64,000 bases of DNA from Tetraselmis striata. Taxonomy: Eukaryota > Chlorophyta > Chlorodendrophyceae > Chlorodendrales > Chlorodendraceae. Position numbers and translations under genes: made by a program. Location: positions 1-64,000 of the forward strand of contig VCJN01000731.1 in the NCBI GenBank assembly GCA_006384855.1, in the 5' to 3' direction. Of the stretch, positions 20,242 to 30,673 are shown piece after piece. Each line of letters opens with the position of its first letter. The stretch's first letter is position 1. The notes under the pieces are model-generated. The model saw only the letters and a list, made by a program, of their open reading frames with translations, was not told the DNA's origin and searched no databases.

Positions 20242-22411
20242 ATGGTGCTGGTTCAGGCTATACACACAATTCAGGCCGTTACGGCGACGGTGCCCTTCAG
20301 CATGGTGCGCGCCCACGCTGGCAGTTGCGCCGCGATCGCGTCTGCCCGCCCGCCGTCGCGCGCCACGCTCGCTGAACTGCCTCGGTCCCGCTACTCTCCG
20401 TGCAGATTATGCTGCTGGACCACATCAAACGCAAGACTATCCCGGTCGAGCTACGCGTGCGCATGGTTTGTCGCGTACCCCCTTCTGGCATGCCGCGAGC
20501 GCACTGCTCCGCGCCTCCCGCTGCTGACCCCCCCCCCCCCCCCCCCCCCCCCCCCGCCCTCTTGGCTCAACAGATCTTCCCAACGAACGGCCTCCAGTCA
20601 GTGAGTTACTGGGATACGCCTGACAAAGAAGCCCTCAAGGCCTGGCTAGATGAGTTTGTGGGCGACGACTGCGAGAACACCCTGTCCGAGGTGTGGCAGC
20701 CTTGGTAGCCTTGGCCGCCGAAGAAAAACCGTCCGTTGGCCACAACCGGCGTTGCGCTCCTATAAACCTGCGCCACGCGCAGCTGTGCAGCCAGCCAGCC
20801 ACTCAAAGCACACAAACCCTTACTCAAACGATTGCCTTCACACAGGAATTCGAAATGACAGTTGTGTTTGTGTGTGAGAGGGCAGTTGGTTATGCACCAG
20901 GATCACTCGTCCAACGCTTGTCCTTCCTTTACCCGATGCACATCTCAATAACGGGTATCACCACGGCGCGGCGCCCAGGTGCAGGAGGATTTCGCCTGGG
21001 GAATATCGGCGCCTCTTGGCACTGCGCGCGGGGCGGAGGGCGTGAGCCACATGACTGCCGCTGCTGCGAGTAAGGTCGGGCAGAAGGCGACCGAGTACGG
21101 TGGAGCCGCCAGCCGGAAGGTTGGTCAGCCTAGCAGTGGGTCCCGCCCACTCCCCTCCAGCCCCCCTTCTGGAGGCCGCTGATACCTTTCCTTCTTCCCC
21201 CCTGTTTCGCCTCTCGTCCTCGCAGTTTGGAGAGCTGGATCAGAAGTATAAGCTGAGCGACCACACCACAAAGACCATCGAGATCACCAGGGAGAAGGCC
21301 TCGGAGGCCGGGCAGGCCATTGGCAAGGTGCACCTCGGTTCCGCCTGACAGCGGCCACAGTGCCTGCACTCCCGACCCCTCCAATCCGCCGACTTGCTGA
21401 CTTACTGCCGGCGCCGCCATTACACGCACACAGTACACCGAGAAGGCCATGCAGAACCAGCGCGTGGCCAAGACGGTCGCGGGCGTGGGCAGCGTGTCCA
21501 GCGCGGCGTGGAAGCAGGTGGGCAAAGGCTTTGGCTTCCTGAGCAAGAAGATTGGCGAAATCAGCGACACCGTCAGCACCTCAGTGCAGGTGTCGCCTCC
21601 CCCCTCCCCCCCCCCCCCCCCTCCCGGCTGGTTCCCTGGTGCGGGTGTGGAATGACCTGGGGCTAGGTAGAGATGCGTCCCTCAGGAGGAAACCAGGCAG
21701 GCGAGTTGGCAGTGTTGCGGTGGGCAAGGGAAGGATGCCGGACTCAGACCGCCCTGGCCAACCCTTCCCAGGAGTACAACAGCTCGGAGACACTGCACGG
21801 TAGCCACATGGCGCTCTCCGCCGCGCCTGAGCAGAGCCCCACGGAGCTGGAAAGCACCGCTAACCCCGCCGCGGCAGCGCTGTCACCGGTGAGCGCTATC
21901 ACGGAAGTCTGGACCCTTGCGGTAGTCCCAGTGCCTTTGGACTGGATGCTCCCTTGCGGAGGGGTGGAGGGGGGGGAGGGGGTAACACTGCGGAGCGTCC
22001 ACCCTCTGACGTTCCCGTGACCCCCACTCGGCTGCCCTCTTTCAGTCCTTTGCAGGCTTTGATGATGATCCAGCCGAGTTTGTCTCCAGCGCCGGCGCAA
22101 CTGACGCCGCAGCGCCGGAGTTGCCTGCTGAGCCCAAGCCCGCCCCGCCTGCCGCGTCCCCGCCTCCCCCTGAGCCTGCTTACACCATCGACGACGATTC
22201 GCTGGAGGGCGGCGACTCCAAGGACGACGGGCTCGCCTTCGAGGCAGAGGAGGGCGGGCTGGCCTTTGAGGCGGACGATGCGGAAGGGCTGCCTGAGTCG
22301 ATGCAGGCGCAGGCCCAGCTGGAGGAGCCTGCCGCCGAACCCACCGAGGGCGAGGGCGAGGGCGACCTGATCACCCTTGATGAGCCGGCCGCGAAGGCAG
22401 CGCAGACGTAG
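20242..22411 (+). CDS. Uncharacterised helical protein with acidic tail, eight exons
   Basis: Exons are 20242-20304, 20406-20465, 20574-20690, 20979-21119, 21226-21327, 21434-21589, 21772-21888 and 22046-22411, giving 373 aa. Every intron is phase 0 and the sum is in frame. The start sits in a good context (CCACCATGG). N-terminal text includes MLLDHIKRKTIPVELRVRM and SVSYWDTPDKEALKAWLDEF. The middle is amphipathic helix (KVGQKATEYGGAASRK, LDQKYKLSDHTTKTIEITRE, GSVSSAAWKQVGKGFGFLSK). The last exon is Pro-rich then acidic, with tandem GLAFEA. The middle helices weakly recall the C-terminal half of plant BPA1/Vip1-like proteins, but no RRM is present, so no function is assigned. Intron 2 carries a ~30-base poly-C tract just before its acceptor. 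The donor after exon 4 (GTTGGT) is weak. Confidence 0.72.
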
Positions 22412-22613
22412 CTCTGCCCAGGACGCACTCTGCTGGCCGATGGCGTGAGCGTGTGCCGACCCCACGCGGCTCGCTGCCACCGGTGGTCGGATGTAGGTAC
22501 ATTCCCCCCGCACCATGAAGATACATTATCGCAGTCGCCAAAGGTCCCGACTGCGTGGCTCCCACGGGGTGTAGGCAGTGCAGCAGAGCAGCAGGCGAAG
22601 GGGTATAGCCCGG

Positions 22614-24945
22614 AGAGAAACCCGGATCCTGGTGTAATGCCATATATATTCGCAAGTAGTGGCCCCATTGCAGAGACGTTATTAGCCGAACAGCACTCAG
22701 CGCCCGCTTGCTCACCACCAGAGGATCATTTGCCAGGAGAGATCATCACCAGAGGATCATTTGTCAGGAGAGAAACCCGGATCCTGGTGTAATGCCATAT
22801 ATATTCGCAAGTAGTGGCCCCATTGCAGAGACGTTTATTAGCCGAACAGCACTCAGCGCCCGCTTGCTCACCACCAGAGGATCATTTGCCAGGAGAGATC
22901 ATCACCAGAGGATCATTTGTCAGGAGAGAAACCCGGATCCTGGTGTAATGCCATATATATTCGCAAGTAGTGGCCCCATTGCAGAGACGTTTATTAGCCG
23001 AACAGCACTCAGCGCCCGCTTGCTCACCACCAGAGGATCATTTGCCAGGAGAGATCATCACCAGAGGATCATTTGTCAGGAGAGAAACCCGGATCCTGGT
23101 GTAATGCCATATATATTCGCAAGTAGTGGCCCCATTGCAGAGACGTTATTAGCCGAACAGCACTCAGCGCCCGCTTGCTCACCACCAGAGGATCATTTGC
23201 CAGGAGAGATCATCACCAGAGGATCATTTGTCAGGAGAGAAACCCGGATCCTGGTGTAATGCCATATATATTCGCAAGTAGTGGCCCCATTGCAGAGACG
23301 TTTATTAGCCGAACAGCACTCAGCGCCCGCTTGCTCACCACCAGAGGATCATTTGCCAGGAGAGATCATCACCAGAGGATCATTTGTCAGGAGAGAAACC
23401 CGGATCCTGGTGTAATGCCATATATATTCGCAAGTAGTGGCCCCATTGCAGAGACGTTATTAGCCGAACAGCACTCAGCGCCCGCTTGCTCACCACCAGA
23501 GGATCATTTGCCAGGAGAGATCATCACCAGAGGATCATTTGTCAGGAGAGAAACCCGGATCCTGGTGTAATGCCATATATATTCGCAAGTAGTGGCCCCA
23601 TTGCAGAGACGTTTATTAGCCGAACAGCACTCAGCGCCCGCTTGCTCACCACCAGAGGATCATTTGCCAGGAGAGATCATCACCAGAGGATCATTTGTCA
23701 GGAGAGAAACCCGGATCCTGGTGTAATGCCATATATATTCGCAAGTAGTGGCCCCATTGCAGAGACGTTTATTAGCCGAACAGCACTCAGCGCCCGCTTG
23801 CTCACCACCAGAGGATCATTTGCCAGGAGAGATCATCACCAGAGGATCATTTGTCAGGAGAGAAACCCGGATCCTGGTGTAATGCCATATATATTCGCAA
23901 GTAGTGGCCCCATTGCAGAGACGTTTATTAGCCGAACAGCACTCAGCGCCCGCTTGCTCACCACCAGAGGATCATTTGCCAGGAGAGATCATCACCAGAG
24001 GATCATTTGTCAGGAGAGAAACCCGGATCCTGGTGTAATGCCATATATATTCGCAAGTAGTGGCCCCATTGCAGAGACGTTTATTAGCCGAACAGCACTC
24101 AGCGCCCGCTTGCTCACCACCAGAGGATCATTTGCCAGGAGAGATCATCACCAGAGGATCATTTGTCAGGAGAGAAACCCGGATCCTGGTGTAATGCCAT
24201 ACATATTCGCAAGTAGTGGCCCCATTGCAGAGACGTTATTAGCCGAACAGCACTCAGCGCCCGCTTGCTCACCACCAGAGGATCATTTGCCAAGAGAGAT
24301 CATCACCAGAGGATCATTTGTCAGGAGAGAAACCCGGATCCTGGTGTAATGCCATATATATTCGCAAGTAGTGGCCCCATTGCAGAGACGTTTATTAGCC
24401 GAACAGCACTCAGCGCCCGCTTGCTCACCACCAGAGGATCATTTGCCAGGAGAGATCATCACCAGAGGATCATTTGTCAGGAGAGAAACCCGGATCCTGG
24501 TGTAATGCCATATATATTCGCAAGTAGTGGCCCCATTGCAGAGACGTTTATTAGCCGAACAGCACTCAGCGCCCGCTTGCTCACCACCAGAGGATCATTT
24601 GCCAGGAGAGATCATCACCAGAGGATCATTTGTCAGGAGAGAAACCCGGATCCTGGTGTAATGCCATATATATTCGCAAGTAGTGGCCCCATTGCAGAGA
24701 CGTTATTAGCCGAACAGCACTCAGCGCCCGCTTGCTCACCACCAGAGGATCATTTGCCAGGAGAGATCATCACCAGAGGATCATTTGTCAGGAGAGAAAC
24801 CCGGATCCTGGTGTAATGCCATATATATTCGCAAGTAGTGGCCCCATTGCAGAGACGTTTATTAGCCGAACAGCACTCAGCGCCCGCTTGCTCACCACCA
24901 GAGGATCATTTGCCAGGAGAGATCATCACCAGAGGATCATTTGCC
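22614..24945. repeat. 155/156-bp satellite, 15 copies
   Basis: Each unit contains GAAACCCGGATCCTGGTGTA, ATGCCATATATATTCGCAAG and an internal duplication of AGAGGATCATTTGYCAGGAG. Copies differ almost only by ACGTTTATT versus ACGTTATT. Units 1, 4, 6, 11 and 14 carry the short form, which makes them 155 bp and the rest 156 bp. The long + strand ORFs across it are repeat translations (52-residue period) broken by each 155-bp unit. The array starts about 200 bp after the helical-protein stop codon. Confidence 0.95.
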
Positions 24946-25673
24946 ATTTGCCATAACCATCTTTAATCCACGACACTTGTACTCGATCCATCATGTGAGC
25001 GCTTTCCATGTGGCAGAATAGTCGCGTTCTGAAGAGATCATGCCGAAAGTACTGGCTGTTGTGAGGAACAGGCCAGGCTCCCCCCCTAGTGTTTAACAAA
25101 CACAATTCGTTTCTAGGCACGGTCCCAGGTCTGCTGGCAGTTGGGCTCCCTCACGGACCCAGCTGCTACTCACAACTCATTGCAACTATATTTTCTAATA
25201 ATGCTTGGTCTTGATCTTATCATCCTCGATCTGCAGAAAACCAGTCTGGCCCTGGCCCACCGGCCACAATCAAACATGCCAAAGCCAGCGCTAGTTCTGC
25301 CAATTATTGAGTTGTAGCATGCTCCAGATGCCGATTGAAAACATTTAGACACCTTGCCCCCCTAGCTGAGCTCATGTCCAGGACAGATATGGGCATCGCA
25401 ACAGCCCGTCACAGCTCAATAGACAGCGGCAATGATAACAATCGTTTCACACCCAGACTCGGGCGTTCACACGTCGGACTTCGTGCAACTGCCCCTGCAC
25501 CCTTGGGCGCAGCCGCGGGAGGAGTTGCAGGACAGTAGAGCAGCTGCTTGTGCAGCTCAGGCACTGCCGGTGGGTTACAGGGCTTTCTAGGAGGTCTCGC
25601 CCACTGCCGGGCCCCCCTTGGCTGTTGGCTGCCAGCTGCGGGGTGCGACTCGAATGACTCGAATGACTCGGAA
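24946..25673. other. Spacer between satellite and CWC27
   Basis: No gene recognised. This includes the CWC27 3' flank (minus strand); no clear polyadenylation word could be singled out. Confidence 0.5.
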
Positions 25674-27511
25674 CTACGTCACAGAGCGGCCTGCCCACTC
25701 CGTGGCGCGTTTCTTGTTCTTCTGCTGCACCTTGTTGAACTTCTCCTTCTGCTTCTCCACCAGTGGGTCCAGCACCTAAGGAGACAGCGCGCACGGTGCG
25801 TCAGCCACGTGAGCCCCACCACAGCCGACCAGCAGCTACGCCCGAGCTCGGTTACTACCGCAACAACAGGGCGGGGCCGCATACAACGTAGTCGTCCACG
25901 TTCTCCGTCCGTGACATCTCGTCCTTCTGCTGCTTGCTAAACACCAGCTTGTGCGACTTGAGGTCCAGCAGATTGTCGTCCTCGTCGTCAATCGACAGGT
26001 AGTCATCCACCTAACGGCGGCAACGGGAGCATCTCTGGTCATATTGATGATGGCTGGGGCAGGTGTTAGAGGGTGGGCAACGAGGCGCGAGGGGGGGGGG
26101 GGGGGGGTTATTTACCCGCCACGCCGCCGGCATGAGCATGCGGTGGTCGATGTCGTCACGCACTTTGCCAGAGTAGCCTGCGGAATCGGCTGGGGCGCCT
26201 GTGCTGGGGGATGGCTCCCCGCCCGCGTGACTGCCGGCCTGCGTGGCATATCACCGAGGGAAATGCTCAGCTGGGAGGAGACAAGCAGCCAGCTGCTGGA
26301 GTGGTCTCCGGCAGCGTGGCACCGCTGCCGTCCCTGCTCACCTTGGGGGCGGGGGCGCTGCCGCTCATCTTGGCCTTGAACATGTTGAGCTTGGCCAGCG
26401 TCTCCTTCTCCCGGCTGCCTGTGAGCCGCTTGCGCTGCTTATACTCCGCGCGGTTGCGCTGCCAGTCAGTCAGCAGCTCGGAGTTCTCCACCTGCGCAGG
26501 GCGACCCCGGTGGGTTGGTGGTTCAGCCGGCCAACAGCACAGGGGGAGCCAGAGCACTGCCCTGGCTGACATTCAGCAGCCAGCACATACTGCACTGGAA
26601 TGCGAATTGCCCATTGATGTATTATCTTGCACGGGGAGGTGTTGTTCCGGCAATTTACGATGATGTTGATCATATGAAGAGTTTTCATTGTCTACAAGAC
26701 AGGGTCAGTGCTATGTATTGGCCTGCACCTCTCCTTTCACAGGATTGGCCTGGATTGCGGGCAATGAACGCATGCCATTTCTAGTAGAGCAGATGCACAC
26801 ATCTCAGACAGTGCACTCGCGGCTGTTCCGTATCCCGCCAACGTAGTAACCCCCCCGCCCCCAGCCCCATCCAGCTGCCAGCCGGGTGCAGGCGCCAACC
26901 TGCTTGGAGGCGCGACGCGGGGCGGCGCCGCGCTTGTCCGCAAGGTCATCCTCACGCTCGCGCAGCTGCTGCCGGAACTCCTTCTGCCGCTGCTTCTTGC
27001 GCTGCTGCTCGCTCGGCTCGTCAGCAGCCCCGGGCGCCGCCTCATGCTCCTCTGCGTCCTCGCTGCCCGGCGGCACCGCGCCCCCCTCCGCCTCCCCACG
27101 CTCGCGCTTGGCCGCCCGCTCTGCCTCCACCTTGGCCTTGAGCTTGTCCGCCAGCCCCCTCTCCTCCTCGCCCTTCTGCCGATTCAGCTTCTCCAGCACC
27201 TTGTTGCGCGCCGTACGCCGCGCGTGCTCCTCCTCCTCCCCTTCCCGGATGCGCTGCGCCTCTGCGTCGTCATCCCGCAGCAGGCGCGCATCCTCAATGG
27301 CATCGTGCGCGCTCTTGATGCGAGCCTGCCCGGCCAGGCCAGTTAGCTCCGCCTCGTCCTCCGCCGCGTCGTCCCCAAACGACAGCAGATTCAGGTCCTT
27401 CTTCCCTTTCCTCTTCTTGGGCTTTCTGAGACAGATGCAAGGAGGTCGGGGTTACAACAAGAAAGCCACGAGCGCAGTCACGCCACTCTATACATACATA
27501 TATATATACAT

Positions 27512-27575
<64 letters not shown>

Positions 27576-29012
27576 AAACTTGCAGCGAGCGGGGCTTCGA
27601 GAGCAACCCGGCTTGAACACAAAGCTAGAGCAGCCTGTCCTCATGCGGGAGAGGCACGGGAGAAAGGGGGGATGTGGGAGGGGCGGGGGCACTTTGCGGT
27701 CTGCGCCTTGGCCATTCGCTCCTCTATCGTGGTGCGTGGTACGATGTCCTCAAACGGGTTCCACAGCACCTCCACGTCGGTGATGACAGGCGGGTCAACG
27801 GGCCTGTCGTTCTCATCCACCTAGCAATCATATCACCAAGGAGCGTCTCAGGTTGCTGGACCCTCCCCCGGCCAACAACAAGGCAAGCGCAGGCTGGCAA
27901 GAGGGAGCACAGGATGGATCACCTCCAGCTCGCCCATCCGCACCACATTGTAGATGGTGTCACCCACCACCTGCCGCCGGCCGTGGCGCAGCACTCAGCA
28001 CCTGGTGCAGCGCGCTGATCACTAGTGCCCGCATCAGGGATGAGACGGCGGGAGGGTGGGAAAGGAGGGCAGCGCACCCGCCCAAAGATGGTGTTTTTGC
28101 GCGTGAGAAAGTCGCACGCGTCCAGCGTGATGAAGAACTGGCAGCTGTTGGTGTCCGGCTCGTTCTGGTTGGCGCACGCCACCAGCCCGCGATGCGAGAA
28201 GCGCAGCCGCGAGTGGAACTCGTCCTTGAAGGGCTGCCCGTCGTAGATGCTGTCGCTCCCTGTCCCCCCACGCAACAGGGGCCCAGATGATCATGCGCAT
28301 GGTTCTCCAACCTACCACCCTCGCCTCCGCACCCCGGGAGCCTGGATTTGCTGGGCGGATCGCAGGGAAGGGGGCGTTCCAGCAGGCGCAAAGCGGACAT
28401 TGCCGTTGGTACCTTGCCCCGTGCCGGTCGGGTCGCCGCCCTGCGCCATGAAGTCCTTGATGATGCGGTGGAAAACGGTGCCATGGTAGAAACCCTCGAG
28501 GCACAGCTGTACAAAGTTCCGCACCGCCTGGTGGGGCATGAGCGGCCGGAGCGACACGTGTGAGTGAGGACCACGCCCCCAGCCTGGCCTCTGCCCAGAG
28601 CGCGCAGCGCAAAGCCACCCCCTCGCCTGCCACTGCCTCGAAAAGGGGAGACCACCCCCAGGCTCGGCGCGCCAGGCACACCTTGGGCGCCTCCTTTGGC
28701 CACAGCTCGATCTCGAGCTCGCCAACGCTGGTCTTGAGCACCACCTGCCAGCGCAACGTGGCAGCCAGCAGCGGCGGGATCGCCATCTCAGCCCTCTTCC
28801 CCACCCTGCCCACCAGTCTCTCTGCGCCGCCCTGTTGGTGCGCGAGCGCCCCATCATAGCACGTCCACGACCTCCGCCGGTGCCTTGGCCCGCAATGCTG
28901 CAGTATCGGTCCAGAGCAACACGCGCCCCCGCGAGGTGCGCGATGGGAGGTGCCGCGTGCCGCGCCACACCTTGCCCTTAGTCGGGGGCTCCGTCACGTA
29001 TGTGGACGCCAT
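25674..29012 (-). CDS. CWC27: CWC27-like spliceosomal cyclophilin (peptidyl-prolyl isomerase)
   Basis: Minus-strand exons: 28971-29012, 28682-28744, 28413-28527, 28078-28259, 27923-27970, 27693-27820, 27425-26900, 26491-26323, 26177-26116, 26010-25888 and 25775-25674 (519 aa). The protein starts [20 protein letters not shown], as CWC27 proteins do. The cyclophilin domain (about residues 12-170) shows [31 protein letters not shown] and [13 protein letters not shown] long Lys/Glu coiled region follows, then the C-terminal [11 protein letters not shown] and [20 protein letters not shown] typical of the family. CWC27 works in activated spliceosomes, bound near CWC22 and eIF4A3 (family knowledge). 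Exon 8 ends at an unusual donor (GCG|GTGCCA), although a better-looking AAG|GTGAGC lies 19 bp earlier; only the later one keeps the frame. Intron 6 holds a TA-rich microsatellite. Confidence 0.93.
27488..27572. repeat. (TA)n/(TATACA)n microsatellite in CWC27 intron 6
   Basis: About 85 bp of TATA and TACATA repeats within the intron 27426-27692. Confidence 0.9.
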
Positions 29013-29792
29013 CTCTGCTGGCCGCCAGATGACCCGCCACGCGGAGTCGACGGCTTCAGCGCAGCTTTTTGCCCTGGTACGCGCGCCCCCTGACAGACGG
29101 CCCGCCGCACGTCGCTTAAATACGTCAGTGAGATCGGGCGGGTGTTATATTGTCACTGTTGCACAAATTAGCAGTGGCACTCCGCGCCTCATTGCCTGTC
29201 AACTCCCAGGGTTTAAAATGTGTTCTGACGATGCTGAACGATGCTGCATTGTCTTGACGCTCCTCCCTGTAACCAAAAAGATAATGCTGCCGACTTACTG
29301 GTAGTCGCTAGCGCTACTGCTGATGAGAGTGGCGAGTAGAATTACCCTGCTGTATTTTTTTTTTCAGTATAATTACCCTGCTGTATCAATTGTGGCAATT
29401 ATCGTCGGGGCATCAGGCGCGGGCGGTTGTTCTAACTGTATAATCCTAATACATAAGGATTAGTTTGTCTATTGGCTCCCTGTCCTCCTGTTCGACCTTG
29501 TTTTCAGGTTTAAGTATCTCTTTTGCTGGCAACCTCTCATAATTGCTCTTAGTTCTCTTTGTAGTGCGTTTTTGTGAAAGCCCCGATGTAAATATATTAG
29601 TTTGAGGTACATATACCACCGACGGCGACCACCCGGGATGATGATACTCGTGCCGGTACGAGTATACTGATACCCGGGTACCAGTCAGGTACCGCTTCTT
29701 AGCGGCGCTATCTACTTGCTGTATGTAAGGATTAGAGGCATATCATACGGACATCGCGTCATCAGATAATCCTTGTCATCATCTACCGTTCG
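29013..29792. other. Divergent intergenic region between CWC27 and the lipase gene
   Basis: About 800 bp separate two divergently transcribed genes, so it probably holds both promoters. It includes a short duplicated AATTACCCTGCTGTAT (29341 and 29372) around a T-run, and palindromic GGTACC-type words at 29650-29695. No third gene seen. Confidence 0.5.
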
Positions 29793-29818
29793 TTAGGGTT
29801 TTAAAGTTAAAACCCTAA
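29793..29818. promoter_or_regulatory. Perfect palindrome of telomere-like words just before the lipase ATG
   Basis: The arms TTAGGGTTTTAA and TTAAAACCCTAA are separated by AG, and end 8 bp before the ATG at 29827. AAACCCTAA is the plant telo-box; TTTTAGGG is the telomere unit of some green algae. Its role here is inferred only. Confidence 0.6.
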
Positions 29819-29826
29819 AACCCGTT

Positions 29827-30594
29827 ATGTCTTGTCGATCTGCGATGACTGCACTCGCCGGCACAGCACCATCAACGCCGCCACCACCGCAGCATCACCA
29901 CAAAACTCTGTCCGTGGCGACAAGCCGCAAGCATCTATCGGAAGCCGCCTTATTGCGAGGGCGGTTCGGCAGAGGAGGCGCAATGCCGTCTGCGAGCGTG
30001 GGGCGGCTCCGCTTCCTGGTGGGCACCGACGACTTCTTCTTCCCGTATGCCATAAGCGCGGCATGTTTCCTGCCGCTTGGCGCCACTTGGGCCTGGGTCT
30101 TCTTTCACGCTTACGTGGACATCGCCAGATACGAGGACCTCTGTGCCAAAACGACGGTTGAGGAGTACACGCCCTTGGGGACTGCAGTCTTCGTGGAGGG
30201 TGAGCAGCACTGAGCATTCCCCCCTCCCCCCTTCCGTCGCCTAGCTTCGCAGCTTGTTCTTTGTTACAGACTCTGCGACCCCCGATCCTTCCTGTTTCTC
30301 TCCTTCCGCGTCGCCCCTTGCTGCCCCTTGTAAGTCTGACGGCTCCGTTGCGGCGACGCATCCCCACAGGCTGCGTTCTCACCGGGCTGTTCTTCTTCGT
30401 TGCCGCTGCTAGCGCAGCGTGCGCCTATGTGGCCACCAGAGGTGCGGCACGCTCGCCCAGAGGGGGGTGGGCTTGCAAGCGCAACAGCCCACAGCTCCCG
30501 TCTTGTGGCCGTCATGCTGCAAACGCAATCGCACCACTACGGCAGTCTTGGCACATGTGAGGACATTGCCGGCCAGTCCAACAGCCATCGCGCG

Positions 30595-30673
<79 letters not shown>

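Noticed and set aside
20574-22411. ArfGAP1-like protein
   Set aside because: The KVGQKATEYGGAASRK stretch recalls the amphipathic region of ArfGAP1, but there is no ArfGAP zinc finger in the model.
22708-24956. 52-residue repeat protein (up to 287 aa) across the 155/156-bp satellite
   Set aside because: Open frames exist only because the unit is 156 bp; each 155-bp unit ends them, and there is no non-repeat coding sequence attached.
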